From contig MCFL01000054.1 of assembly GCA_002102555.1 (NCBI GenBank), positions 1 through 64,000 of the forward strand: a stretch of DNA of 64,000 bases, given 5' to 3'. Both the position numbers and the translations under genes were made by a program. The DNA comes from Catenaria anguillulae PL171 (taxonomy: Eukaryota; Blastocladiomycota; Blastocladiomycetes; Blastocladiales; Catenariaceae). Below are positions 46,646 through 58,235 of the stretch, in pieces (the stretch's first letter is position 1; each line of letters starts with the position of its first letter). The notes under the pieces were generated by a model that saw only the letters and a list, made by a program, of their open reading frames with translations, searched no databases and had not been told where the DNA came from.

Positions 46646-46823
46646 GCAGTTATCATGGTGGTGACTGTCGTATGACGATATGCATATACCGGCATACTTA
46701 ATGCTCCACACTGCCGCGTGCACGCGAGACAGAGAGGCGGCGAGAGACAGCGACGGCCGGGGACCCTCAGTTGAGTCATGTGCACATGCCCTAACCGAGA
46801 AGTACTCCGCATTCAATGACACG
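46646..46823. promoter_or_regulatory. Short divergent intergenic region
   Basis: Only about 180 bp separates the ATG of the minus-strand F-box gene from the start of the plus-strand F-box-like copy 3, so the two probably share a bidirectional promoter. No core motif was recognised. Confidence 0.35.
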
Positions 46824-48636
46824 ATGACCAGACTGTGGCACAGCATGCAGGCGCCAGCACCGACCGCCGCCCAGCGCTCCTCGACTGGATCTGTCCACGA
46901 CCTGATGCCCCATGAGCTCATCCTCGACATTCTTGCGTTGGCTCGCCCCCATCGCTCCAAGTCGCTCAGCTGTGCCATGCCAGTGCAGCATCACTTTGCC
47001 AACCTCGCTCCCGCCATCGACGGGCTTGGCTGGACCTTGTCTTCTTCACTTGAACCAACAGGTGCCTCGGTATCCGCAGAACCGGCACGTTTCCAGAAAC
47101 CAGTCTCCACAGGTGGAAGAGTGGATAGTCGAGTCGGAGGAGGTCCTTTCTGTGGTGAAACAGTACACTGCATAGATAGACCTGGCGCATTCCCTCAATA
47201 TTGACATCAATCGGCAAGCCGAGCGTACGTGCGGTCGACGACCATCGCGCCAGCTCTCCATCTAGGTCCCCCATCGGACCATCAAGTACATCAAGACACA
47301 CGGATTACAGCTGCCATCGACCTTCCATCCAAGCATTTCTTATCACTTATCAGGCTTCTCAATCATTCGGGGGCTTCGTCGATAGGTTTCTTCATTGCGA
47401 CCAAGCACATGTTGCGACAAGCAAGACCTGGGCAGGCTCATTGGACGATGGACGAGGGTCGAGAATGGGCAACGGGTGGTCGCATGTGACCAGCCCAAAC
47501 CAATCTGCTGTGAGTGAATTCAACAACACGGCGGGTATGACTTGCAAGCCAAGTGGTGAATCTTGACGCCATATACGCCTCTCTTTTCCTTGTATTCCAA
47601 GACAGTCCTTTGCCGCTCGCCCCGACTGACCACTCTTGTGCTGGACACACTCCAGGCATTCCATGGACGTACTTTGCCGACCGCTCCACTTTCCCACTTG
47701 CTAAACGCCTTCTCGCATGCGTCTCCAGCTTTGGCATTTGGATTCGCATCCAAGCTCTGGTCGAAATGCCGCGTCGCACACTTTTCCTTCATTCATGCAT
47801 CGACAAGCGCGCCTACCTCGACGCCGAGCTTGGCTGGCTGTGCCATCCCGAATGCGCCCAGGTACCATTGCCTGCAAACGCCTGGTGGGCGCCAAACTCG
47901 TCGACGACATGGTGCTGGCCCGGCGCTTTCGCGACATTACACGGCACGTCGGATCAGTACTTAGCCGTGATGCTTGCGTGCCGGCTCTTGTCGGTACTGC
48001 ATTGGCGGATCGTGTCTGTTGCGGGGTGCGAGCCTGGTGCAACATGAGCACATGTGGCAAGCCATAATGGCCGAGGTACGCCGCCGGGGTATGGTGGGCA
48101 CTGGCAGGTTTGGGTCCTTGTTGCCTGATGGGATACATGTGGCGATTGGGCGGGCGTTGCTGAAGGAATGGATCGGGCGGTCGACCGGTCGCAAACTGGT
48201 GTTTTAAGTGGAAGAGTCGGCGCAAAGATTCGTACGACGAGTGCATTCGTGTGTGTGAGCTCTTGGTTGAACTGGATCTGCAACTCATGTTACGGTTTGT
48301 CAAGTGTACCCGATTTATCACAGGTTGGTAGATCCGGCCATCGGTCTCCCAACAGTCTTGGTCACGTCGCCAATGGTGGCAGGCTTGATGAGGCGGCTGC
48401 TCGCATCGACCGAGGATGGCATACAAGCACGAGCACCTTGGGAGCGGGTCATGTCAAGGAAACAGGTTGGCGAGGGGATCATGGAATCGAGGGAGATGCA
48501 TGGAGCCATTCGAGAGCTTATCGATCGCGGCGGTTCTTTCACTCTAATGGACATGTTCTTTTGTAAGGTTTACGTCACGAATCGACTAGGTATGCTTGAA
48601 GATCGAAATGCGGTGACCATTGAGCGTATGGCTTAG
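46824..48636 (+). CDS. Lineage-specific F-box-like family protein, copy 3 (frame-broken)
   Basis: The start MTRLWHSMQAPAPTAAQRSS leads to HDLMPHELILDILALARPH, the F-box-like N-terminus shared with copies at 27002 and 35427. Coding segments then appear in different frames: VGAKLVDDMVLARRFRDIT near 47880, MAEVRRRGMVGTGRFGSLLP and DGIHVAIGRALLKEWIGRST near 48070-48190, YDECIRVCELLVELDLQLML near 48236, and MVAGLMRRLLASTEDGIQAR to EDRNAVTIERMA at the end. The 48190 and 48240 segments parallel ALRLAMPSEWIGRV and YKDCVIACEVLAQVDILF of copy 2. A GT-AG intron may separate RFVKCTRFI from RLVDPAIGLPT near 48315. The segment 47170-47700 has weak coding signal. It could be a pseudogene or a live gene with several missing bases. 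Confidence 0.45.
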
Positions 48637-49557
48637 TCCTGTAAATTGCCAGATTGGGCATCATTTCATGTACTGGCGCCCAAGGACTCGAGCAGGCGGG
48701 GCGGAAGAATCACGGTCGGCTTCAATGAGGTAATGTACACGGTATTTAGTACGTGGACGCTATGTAGGTGTGGGAATTGGCCAAATACGACAAGCCCCAC
48801 GGTCTCTATCCCTGCAGCTTCGTGCAGAGTAGGATTCCCTCATCGTAAGAAGCATGCTTGTGACTGGAAGCAATTTTGCAGCCATTGCGGACAATACAGG
48901 CGCCTGCGATTTGTTCCTGGGTGCCACGCGGTCAGCCTCCTGTTGGTTTTCGCAGCCTCGAGTCGCACATGATCAAATTACATTTCGATCGCGCCCTCTT
49001 CCACCAACAAATCCCTCCATGGCGATCGGCAATGACTTTTTGTTTGCTGCTTGTGTGATGCCGCTGACTCTCATCCATTCTTGCCGTCCATCACCATCCC
49101 TTTTGAGAGTATCGCGCTGCTCCTCTTCCCATGCACCCAATGAATTGACGGCCGCCGTCAACCAGCTCTCTACTTCCTTCCCTCCCGTTTTTGGCCTGCC
49201 GCGACCTTTCAGGCTTTCTCCGCCGGCGTGCGGATTCGAATACTTGCCGTTGCCCGAGTTGCGCCCGTGTCTTTTGCCGTTGAACATATTTGTCTCGCAG
49301 CGAATCTGCCACTCAACCATCATCTTTTTCGTCAGCGACCCAACCGGCTTGGGCAACTGTCGACCTGACTCTCTCGCCTACTTCTGCATCGTTCGTTGGA
49401 CATCGTCGGGTCGCTTCACATTGCCGAACCGCTTACTGCAATACTCCATTGCTGGTCAATTGCCCGTCAAGCCATCAAACCGCCACCAAATCAACGTTTT
49501 CCAGCGCCATTTCCACCACTCGCTTGGCCCACTCGCCGACCGTCACTTCATCCTGCC
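48637..49557. other. Upstream region of the Sch9-like kinase gene
   Basis: No conserved protein. The last 500 bases are pyrimidine-rich with many short C/T runs, as in the leader regions of other large genes here, and may be promoter plus a long 5' UTR. Confidence 0.4.
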
Positions 49558-51921
49558 ATGACAGCATTCGCCGTCCCAGCATTGGCGCCTGCCACGAGCT
49601 CGCACGCTCCGGGAGCAACAACGCACTTCTCGGCCAGCTCGGAAAACCCAGAGCTTCGCGCATCCAAGGGCCGGCTATGGATTCGCGTCGTCGAGGCCCG
49701 CCATTTGACTGTTCGCAACCCGCAAATGGCACGACCGTATTGCGTGGTGGAGTTTGACCGGAACGAGTTTGTTACCAAGGAGGCGACGCCTGGGCGCATG
49801 GACCCATCTGGGATGGTGTGCCCAACTTGGAGGCACGAGGCCATGTTGTACGTCATACGTCATTGCCATTGTTTTCACGCTCCCCCAATCTCCGCCCGAA
49901 GCCTTTTGTCCCGCGTTCCGCCCATCTCGCACTGCCGCCCAATCGACTCTGCCGCCGTCCTGCTATGTGTTGCGTCCATTGGCACATGGGGTCGCTCGGC
50001 CGAACGATGCTCATGTAAGCACCATTCTGCATGCACGGTCCTGTTCCCGCCTTGAGCTTAAGAAAAAACCTGCATGGGTCCCGCCCACCCGTTGGCTCTC
50101 TTGCGCGTGCTCATTTTTTTTTTTTTTTTTTTCATTCTGGCCACCCGGTTATCCACGTTTCACGCTATCGCCTCAAACAAAGCAACGTCCAGCGATCTTG
50201 CAACTCGATTCTGGTCAAAGCGACTGCATTTTCACATTCGACATCACTCGCTCACGCTCACGAATACCAACTCATGGCCCATTGACCGCTTTCACACTTG
50301 TTGGCCAACCTCCTTTATCCAATCTGTTGCTATCGATTTGTTGCAAGGGACCCGGGCGGGCACACAGCCTGGGCAAACCAAGGGCAGTCCATCGCGTCGA
50401 CACCTTCACCATCGTGTCTTCATCTGCTCACGCATGCACTCGAACCCATTTCGCTAATTCTTCGATCTCTCCGTTCTTGTCCTACCTAGCGATATTGCAC
50501 GCCCCGATGGCGAGTTTATTATCACAGTATGGGACCGTGCCGCACGTCGGACGGTGAAGCTTTCCTTGGCATGATGCGCGTTCGTCCGCCCCAAGTCCAT
50601 GGCAAGTTGCACGACAACTGGTTCCAGTATGTTACGGAACTCTCGGGACCACTCGATTTCATGTATGCCTCATTGACACACGCCACGTTTTTCAACAGAC
50701 TCTTGCCTCGGTACCCCCAAGAAAACATCACGGGCGATATTCGCATCCAATTCGTGCACCAGCTCGTGCAAGGCAAGCCCCTGTCGGCCAACGACTTTGA
50801 CCTGCTCAAAGTGCTTGGCAAGGGCAGTTTCGGCAAGGTCTTGCAAGTGCGCAAGAAGGACACGGGTCGCATCTACGCCATGAAGATTCTGAACAAGAAA
50901 GACATTATTGCCCGTCAAGAAGTCGCGCATACCATTTCCGAACGCAACGTGCTCGTCCAAGCAACGTCCCCATTCCTTGTCGGCCTCAAGTTTTCTTCCA
51001 AACGCCCGACAAGCTTTACTTGGTGCTTGATTACATGAACGGTGGCGAGGTGTTTTACCATTTACAAAAGGAGCAAGTCTTTTCCGAGCAGCGTGCAAAG
51101 TTTTACACGGCCGAGTTGGTGCTTGCCTTGGATCATTTGCACCGGCACGGGATTGTGTATCGGTGCGTTACTGGTAGTTTTTCTGCCCACTCGCTCACCG
51201 CTCACTCTTTTTTTGTTGTTTGTATTTCTTTCTGCGCAGTGATTTGAAACCCGAAAACGTCCTCCTTGACAGCACCGGCCACGTTGCCCTCACCGACTTT
51301 GGTCTATGCAAGGAAAACCTGTACGACGCCACGACCAACACGTTTTGCGGAACCGCCGAATACCTTGCCCCCGAAGTGCTCACGGGCAGCGGCTATGGGC
51401 GCGCCGTCGACTGGTGGTCGCTCGGCATCCTGCTCTACGAAATGACGGCCGGCATCCCACCATTCTTTTCGGAAAACACCAACCTCATGTACAACAAGAT
51501 CATGTACGACGCGCTCGAGTTCCCGCCGGGCGTCTTCTCGCCCGAAGCGCAAAGCCTCATTCGCGGCTTGCTCGACAGGTCGGCCAACACGCGGTTGGGT
51601 AGCAGCCCGGCGGATGCCGAGGAGTTGAAGCGGCACCCGTTCTTTGCCGATATTGACTGGGACAAGTTGCGCAAAAAGCAGGTGGTCCCGCCGTTCAAGC
51701 CCCAGGTCGAGTCCGAGACCGACACATCAAACTTTGACCCGGCATTCACCGAGGCGCTGCCCGAGGATTCGCTGCCAAACAACTCGACGCCCCTGTCCGA
51801 GACGTTGCAGGATCATTTCAAGGGATTCACGTACAATGGTGAGACCAATTTGCCGTTTGGTAGCAGCGTGTCGAGCACGGCAAGCTACACTCCCCGGTAT
51901 GGGAGCTTGATGGAGGAGTGA
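49558..51921 (+). CDS. SCH9: C2-domain AGC protein kinase, Sch9 type
   Basis: Sch9 is the fungal S6K/AKT-like kinase downstream of TORC1. The C2 domain runs [71 protein letters not shown] and [20 protein letters not shown]. The kinase domain has [14 protein letters not shown] with the ATP-binding Lys, [17 protein letters not shown], a [16 protein letters not shown] activation loop with the PDK1-site Thr, and [18 protein letters not shown]. The tail has a Pro-directed turn motif (NNSTPLSE) and the hydrophobic motif HFKGFTYNG. Introns fit at 49848-50489 (642 bp, long, holding a T19 run), 50627-50698 and 51163-51239. Frame breaks near 50555 and 50993 each need one extra base; the second restores [18 protein letters not shown]. 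Confidence 0.92.
50114..50132 (+). repeat. T19 homopolymer in the large SCH9 intron
   Basis: Run of 19 T within the proposed 642-bp intron that splits the C2 domain. Confidence 0.9.
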
Positions 51922-52591
51922 TAATGTGACGTGCATCTGTATTACTAGGAACCGGAGTGCCTTTTTTTCGTTCCCCCCCCCCCCCTTCCCATCCCTTTTT
52001 CTTCTCCTTTACAGTTCCCTACTTTGCACACCATTTCCACGCCGTTTATTCACTCGTTGGCTGAAAGTACACCTTGTCATTTTGCACTTGCATCCATGTC
52101 AATTCATCACCTCCCTATTTCCTTGCTCTTCGTTTGCCGATTACATGTTTTTTTCCTGATTGTCCTCGCCTCTGACTTGTACATCTTGGAACTGCTCCGT
52201 CATGTCCCTCGAATGTCAGACATGAACCACTTGGCACGTTCGAGCCTCCTCGAACCTCATGCGAGTTGGAGCTGGAACTGCACACTTGTTCATACTAGCG
52301 TGCGATCCAGCGTTCCAGCCAGCTCGATTTCTTTGTTGGCCGCTCTACCCAAAACGCCGTGCTTGCTTCCTCATGCTGGCGGGCGTTTCCATGGTAAGCA
52401 TCCACCGAAGCGAGGCAAAGGACCTCAACCCGTCTCTCGATCTGCGCTCTTTCTGCTCACGATTTGGATGCGAGACGCTTGAGAGACGCGCGAAATCGCG
52501 TTGGCTTCAATGATAAATGACAAACATTTTTCGGCTCAATTGTGCGACAGCGACCCCACGCCAAACCTCGAAACTCAACGAAATCGCCGCC
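51922..52591. other. Intergenic region with a C13 tract
   Basis: A run of 13 C at 51973-51985 flanked by T-rich sequence follows the SCH9 stop. The rest shows no gene. An in-frame ATG at 52517 could extend the ERG26 start. Confidence 0.5.
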
Positions 52592-53851
52592 ATGGTCCAC
52601 TCGTCAATCACTGCATCGATGGCCGCCCTCCAATCCGTGTCGCACCCGGTGCTCGTCGTCGGTGGCGACGGCTTTCTCGGGTCGCACGTGGTCGAGTACT
52701 TGCTCGCGTGCTCTCCGCCGTCGACTTCGGTCCACATCCTCGACATTGCCCAACGGTCTCCGCCGCGCCCGCGTGTCCAATTCCACGTCGGCACCCTGCT
52801 CGACCACGACGCGCTCGTCCGTGTCCTCCAAGACAACAAGATTGCGACCGTGATTCACACGGCGTCGCCGCCCCACGGCAAATCGCGCGAGTTCATGTGG
52901 TCCGTTAATGTCGACGGTACCAAAAACCTCGTGCAAGCGTGCCTGAAGGCCGGCGTCACAAAGTTTGTGTTTACGTCGTCGAGCTCGGTCGTGTTTGAGG
53001 GCCAAGACTTGATCAATGTCAACGAGGACATGATGTATGCGCAGCGCCACCTCGACGCCTACACCGAGACCAAAGCCATTGCCGAGGATTTGGTTCTCAA
53101 GTCCAACAACTTGCCCACGACACGTGCAGACTCTGCCCCGCTGCTCACGGTGGCCTTGCGGCCCTCGGCCATTTACGGCCCGCGGGACGCCCAGCAGCTG
53201 CCTCGACTGGTCGACAACATTGTTGCAGGCAAGTCGCACGTGGCCATTGGTGACGGCATCAACAAGTCCGACTTTACCTATGTCGAAAACATTGCGTATG
53301 CCCACGTGCTGGCGGCGGCCAAGCTCGGCGGCGCGCCGGGGGTTGCGGGAAATGCCTTTTTCATCACGGACGACAACCCGATTCCGTTCTGGAACCTCAA
53401 CAAGTGCCTCGTGCGGACCATGTTTCCTGCGAGCGACCCGCGCGTGGATCGCGCATCGACGCTGTTGCTGCCGCGGTGGTTGATGCTTGGCGTGGCCTAC
53501 TTGTTGTCGGCGATTGCGTGGGTGTTGCGGCCCGCCCGCGTCAAGTGGGAGCCCTTGTTGCACCCGACGCGGGTCGTGCTGGCGACGGCAACACGGACAT
53601 TTGACATTTCCAAGGCCAAGACCGTGCTCGGGTACAGGCCTTTGTTCACTATGGAAGAGGGCATGACGCGGTCGGTGGAGTGGATCAAGTCCGACGCCCG
53701 TTGGGCGAGTTTGTGGGCCGACGCTGCGGATACCAAGGTAGGTCGCCGTGATTTTGCTGGCGAGGACGCTGCCGTCTTGGAGACTAACCTGGGCGACAAA
53801 CCCATGGCGCAGGCGGTTGAAGGTGGAGCCAACAAGGCCAAGGCCGAGTAA
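52592..53851 (+). CDS. ERG26: Sterol-4-alpha-carboxylate 3-dehydrogenase (Erg26/NSDHL)
   Basis: Catalyses oxidative decarboxylation at sterol C-4 with formation of a 3-keto sterol, part of the ERG25-ERG26-ERG27 demethylation cycle of ergosterol synthesis at the ER. The Rossmann start LVVGGDGFLGSHVVEYLL carries the GGxGFLG NAD motif. HTASPPHGKSREFMWSVNVD, GTKNLVQACLKAGVTKFVFT and SSSSVVFEGQDLINVNED follow, with the catalytic YxxxK in DAYTETKAIAEDLVLKSN. ALRPSAIYGPRD and NAFFITDDNPIPFWNL are family blocks. A hydrophobic segment WLMLGVAYLLSAIAWVL fits membrane association. The C-terminus is extended by about 40 residues compared with yeast. No introns or frame breaks. Start at 52592 is preferred; an ATG at 52517 would add 25 residues. 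Confidence 0.95.
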   Translation: MVHSSITASMAALQSVSHPVLVVGGDGFLGSHVVEYLLACSPPSTSVHILDIAQRSPPRPRVQFHVGTLLDHDALVRVLQDNKIATVIHTASPPHGKSREFMWSVNVDGTKNLVQACLKAGVTKFVFTSSSSVVFEGQDLINVNEDMMYAQRHLDAYTETKAIAEDLVLKSNNLPTTRADSAPLLTVALRPSAIYGPRDAQQLPRLVDNIVAGKSHVAIGDGINKSDFTYVENIAYAHVLAAAKLGGAPGVAGNAFFITDDNPIPFWNLNKCLVRTMFPASDPRVDRASTLLLPRWLMLGVAYLLSAIAWVLRPARVKWEPLLHPTRVVLATATRTFDISKAKTVLGYRPLFTMEEGMTRSVEWIKSDARWASLWADAADTKVGRRDFAGEDAAVLETNLGDKPMAQAVEGGANKAKAE

Positions 53852-54372
53852 GCGTTCGCTTGCATTGTTGTGAACTCACTCGGGCCGAGTCGTTCTGTAC
53901 ATTTCCGTTTTCCTCTGCATTCAAGTTGCCTTGTACATTGTTGTTCATCATGTACCATCCCCACACATCCCCTTCTTTTCCCCCCATTGTCGCCATGTTG
54001 CACAGTCATATGGTTGGATTGTTGAGCCTTCCTCCCCATTCGCTCATTTCTCCAACGTTGCATATCAAATTCAACATACATCCTTTTTTTGCCAATTCTG
54101 GCTCAAAAACCTGACCCTCAGGTCATGATCAACAGCGTCTCCAAGATCGCAAAGCAGTGAATTAGTCGACAGATGGTTGCAAGCGCAATGGATTGACACT
54201 AAATGCACTAAACCAGTCTCAGCACTCGTATCCAGAAGCTTGCCGCCGCAGCCGTGTGCCAGCCACCCCGTGAAATCCTCCACAATCGCTGTGGCCATCC
54301 GTCCGCCGCCAAGTACACTGCTCCTTTGACATCATCAAGATCAGCCCATCAAAGCCAAGCCAAGCAACAACC
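53852..54372. other. Intergenic region
   Basis: Contains T/C-rich sequence downstream of ERG26 and the probable promoter of the exportin gene. No gene recognised. Confidence 0.4.
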
Positions 54373-57300
54373 ATGGGTCTTCCCGGCCTCGGCACCCTTG
54401 CTGAGATCATCTCTGCCCTCAACACCCAGCTCGACCCGCTCGCCACCCAGCACGACCGCCTCACAACCTACAACCAACTCAACTCGATCCTCTCTTCCCC
54501 ACACGCCGCCGCCATCGGGCTTGCCCTCTCGCCCGCCGTAGACCCAGCAACAAACAACCCAGCGCAGCCCGACCACGTGCGCTTCTTTGGCCTGAAATGT
54601 CTCGAGTATGCCGTCAAGTACCAATGGGCATCACTCGCGGAGGATGCGCGCCAGGCAACGCGTGCCGGAATTGAGGCGTTGGCCACAAGTGGCATGTCCG
54701 CAACGGGCGAGCCCGTCATCATCAAGGGCAAGCTTGCCACGGTGCTCGCTGAGGTGGCAAAGCGCGACTGGCCCGGCGTGTTTGATTTGAATGCGCTGCT
54801 GACAAGCATGTTTAGTCTGTCTCCAACACACCGCGAGTTGGTGTTTATGACACTGACTGCGCTGTGCGAAGATGTGTACAATGTGGACTTTGCCGACGAG
54901 GTGGTGCTCGCTCGCAAGCGCGAGCTCATGAAGGCGCTCTCGTCCATTGTGCTCTCGGATGAAGTTTACACGAGGTCCGTCTTGATGCGTGACCTGACGC
55001 CATTCCGTGCTGCGGTCAAAGAGGTGATTTACATTCCGGGCGAGCAAGGGCGCATGGGCTGGTTTTTGGTGGCCGTCAACCACTTGCAGCCATTTGCGGT
55101 TCAGGCAGTCGCGAGCAAAGAAGAGGTCGGCATGGCCGTGGCTGCGATGAGGGCGTTGTCGACCATGGTCCCTTGGGTTTCGTCGGATCTCATGGTGGAT
55201 GCCAATGTGCTCACTGGGTTGGCGCAAATCTTGTCTGTGCGAGGGCATGCACTGCAGCTCACGTATGCCACTGCCGAGGTGCTATTTCTTATCACCCAGC
55301 GCAATTATCCTGCCACGGGTGAAGTCGAGCTCATGTTTTCCCGGTTTGTTGACGGCGGACTTGTGGCGCCGATTGTGCAATGCCTGTACGCACTGGATCC
55401 GACCGACGCCGATGCGTTTGATGTGATGAAGCTGCTGGTCCAAGCACTTGTGGACGTGTGTGTTCGGCAAATTGCCGGCAAGGCAAATACGACCGGGTGG
55501 GTGCCCGATCGGCTGGCCGAGTACATTGCGGCTGTCTTGGAGCTGCAACAACATCCAAGTGTGACTCTGTCGAGCTCCATTTTGGGTGTTTGGTTGACGG
55601 CGCTCAAGCATGAGCGGCTCAAGAAGGCCCCATCAGTGCTGGAGGCATTGCCGCGGGTGTTGGAAAAAGCTGTAACGACCTTTGAGCGTGTACGCCTCCT
55701 TGCATCTCGCATTTGATCTTTGCGGGCTTTTCCTTCCTAACTTCCGTGCCTCTTCCCCTGGTAGAAACCACCCATGGATGAGTTTCCAAACAAAAAGACT
55801 CGCGAACGTGCCATGGCCTCGCTCATGTCCCAAACCAAGACCATGGTCAAGCTCGTCGCCGCCATGTCGCCCTCCGACTCTGCTCAATGGCTGCATTCCC
55901 AATTGTCCAGCGGCAATCACCTACATGGGATCATGACCATGATCGAGGCCGCCGCGCCCGAGCTATGCAAATGCCCAAGCGGCTTGCTCGCCATTTACCA
56001 GAATCTGCTCGCACGCCTGTCGACTGTTATTTCTACCACACCGGGACCCTCGGCCGCAAAAGATGCTGCTGTGCTTTCTCACGTTCGAACCGCCGCCGCT
56101 TGTGTTGGTGCAATCGGCTCCGACATGCAGCAGCTCCTCCCACTTATTCAACCGGTAATCACATACTCGCCAAACGACCGATCTATCCGCTATCACCTGC
56201 TCGCTCAGCTCGCCAAAGTAGCACTCGCCGTCCCTGACCTCGTCTTTTCCCTCTCTTCCGACATTGAGGCCGCCTCGCGCACTCTACCCATGGCTGAGGT
56301 GTGCCACGTTGTTGAAACGCAACTTGTCGCCATCCTGCACACCACCAAACTCGCCTCGCGCGAACAACGCACCGCGGCCGTCCGAGCCATCTTTGACCCT
56401 TTGCTCATGGGCTTTTGCTCACACGTCGACAAGGTCCTGCCAACGCCGCAGTCGCTGCCCGACATTTGCCAGCCGGCCAATGAGCACCATCGCGAACAGC
56501 GATCGCAAGTCATGCTGCCCATGGTGGCGCTGAATGCATCGCTCAAGCGTGCGGCCGCGTCGAGCATGCCCGATGTGCTGGACGTGTACGTCCCCGAGGT
56601 GGCACAGCGCGCGTTGCGCGTGGTGCAGTGTGCGCATGCAGTGACCGATGTCGAGTGGGGCAAGCGAGACCCTGTCGTCAAGATGCTGCAGGGTGTGCCA
56701 CACACAATCAAGACGAGCTACTTGCTGAGTATGTCTTGTTGTTTTCTCAAGAAGGGTTAGTGGTGATCTGCTGACAAACATCCTCCTCCCGTGTTTAACA
56801 TCAGCTGCACACAGCGACCAAGGACTCGACCCTATTCAAAAGCAGCAAATGGAATCACAAAAGGCCACACTCAAGGTCCAAATGTGGCTCGAACAACTCA
56901 AACCCAACTCGTACACGTTGCTCGGCCACTTGATTCGACCGTCATTTTACCAGTTGCCCAACATTGCCCAGCTCATCATCTCGCACGTCTTTTCAAACAT
57001 TGACTCGGTCGAGAATCGGCACTTGGCCGCTCTGCTCAAATGTCTCGTGGAACCACTCGTGGCCAATGCCCGCCCGAAATGCGCAGCGCCGTGTTGCCGC
57101 AAATCGTTCCGGAACTGTGTCGGTTTGTTGGTGCCGCTGGACCGCGAGTGGGCCAAGCAGGCGAGTGCCGTGGGCGCGGATGGCAACGGCATCCCTGGTC
57201 GACCTGATGAGGCCGATGACGACGAAGATGACGACGACGATGACGACAACAAGGAACTGTCGGCGGAAATCGTTGCCGACCGTCAACTTCGGTCGCTCAC

Positions 57301-58073
57301 CATTGGCGTTATCGACATGTTCAGCGCCTGGTTTGTGCAAAATCGCAAGCGCCAACATCACGCGGCTCCGCACCAGCCGCACCAACAGTCGCTTGCCGAA
57401 TACGTGTTTGCTGAAGTCAACACCATGCTTGAGCCTGTCCTTGCACTGCTCACGGCGCCCGGGCGGTGGGGCGAGCCCACGGCCGTGACAAAGGCCATGG
57501 CGGCGCTCAAGGCCCTGTTGCCACAGTTTGCTGGCCAGCGGGATCGACAGTCCATTTTGGCGGGATACGTGATTCGGGGTGTATTGACCACATTGCGCAG
57601 TCCCGTGCATGCTGATGTGTATGATGCCGTCATTGCGTTTGTCACGCATGCGTTGGTTGTGTTATTGAATCCGGCAGAGCCGCAGGTTGCACAAGAGACT
57701 TTGGGTGTGTTGGTGACTGAGGGTGTGCCACAGGAATCCGTCATGGTAGGCTGCCCCACTGCTATCATTGTTCAATGCCTTGCGAGCGAGCTGACTCTTT
57801 TTTTTGTTTTGACAGAGATTTGCCCAAGCATGGCCTGCATTTACCGCTGATGGCGACCGCGAGCGTGCCGTCCGGTCCGTCTTGTCGCCCATTACCAACG
57901 TGGCCGTGGGCGAGGCCGGCAAGGTGCAAAAGAGCGCGGCCGTTGTCATGGTCAACAAGGTCATGATCGCCCCTCAGCAGGACGCCAATGACGAGGAAGA
58001 GGAATCTGCGTTTCTGGGCAACTTGTTTGACGATACCAACGAGTTGGATCAAGTGCTTGAGTTCCCCTCATGA
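54373..58073 (+). CDS. Exportin-5/Msn5-type karyopherin
   Basis: About 1,160 residues of helical repeats. The N-terminus fits the exportin-5 family: HVRFFGLKCLEYAVKYQWAS, then GKLATVLAEVAKRDWPGVFD (importin-beta/Xpo1-like) and the heptad-rich LVFMTLTALCEDVYNVDFAD. Later blocks include VYVPEVAQRALRVVQCAHAV, LKVQMWLEQLKPNSYTLLGH and RPEMRSAVLPQIVPELC. An Asp/Glu run (DEADDDEDDDDDDD) lies in the last third, and the acidic tail ends NLFDDTNELDQVLEFPS. Introns fit at 55690-55764, 56729-56804 and 57746-57815. Around 57070-57120 two frame changes bracket the conserved segment SAVLPQIVPELC, implying missing bases. Exportin-5 proteins carry phosphoproteins or structured RNAs through nuclear pores with Ran-GTP; cargo here is unknown. 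Another exportin subfamily is possible. Confidence 0.78.
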
Positions 58074-58235
58074 GTTCGCCAGTTGGAGTGCCGAGATTTG
58101 TTGGTCATGGAGTGACGAACGAGCATGTTTTGTAAGAACGCAATTGTAGTATCAATTATGGTGAGAACAAATCATATTTACATATACACAGAAGACTTGT
58201 AGTAGGAACACGAGCTCATCCTCAAGCGGCAACAA

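Noticed and set aside
46966-47301. Minus-strand frame with some protein-like character (RQVYLCSVLFHHRKDLL)
   Set aside because: It overlaps the F-box-like start of copy 3 on the plus strand and has no homology I recognise. Kept as a weak alternative only.
52517-52591. Upstream in-frame ATG for ERG26
   Set aside because: The added 25 residues lack conservation; the ATG at 52592 leaves a short leader before the NAD-binding strand as in other Erg26 proteins.
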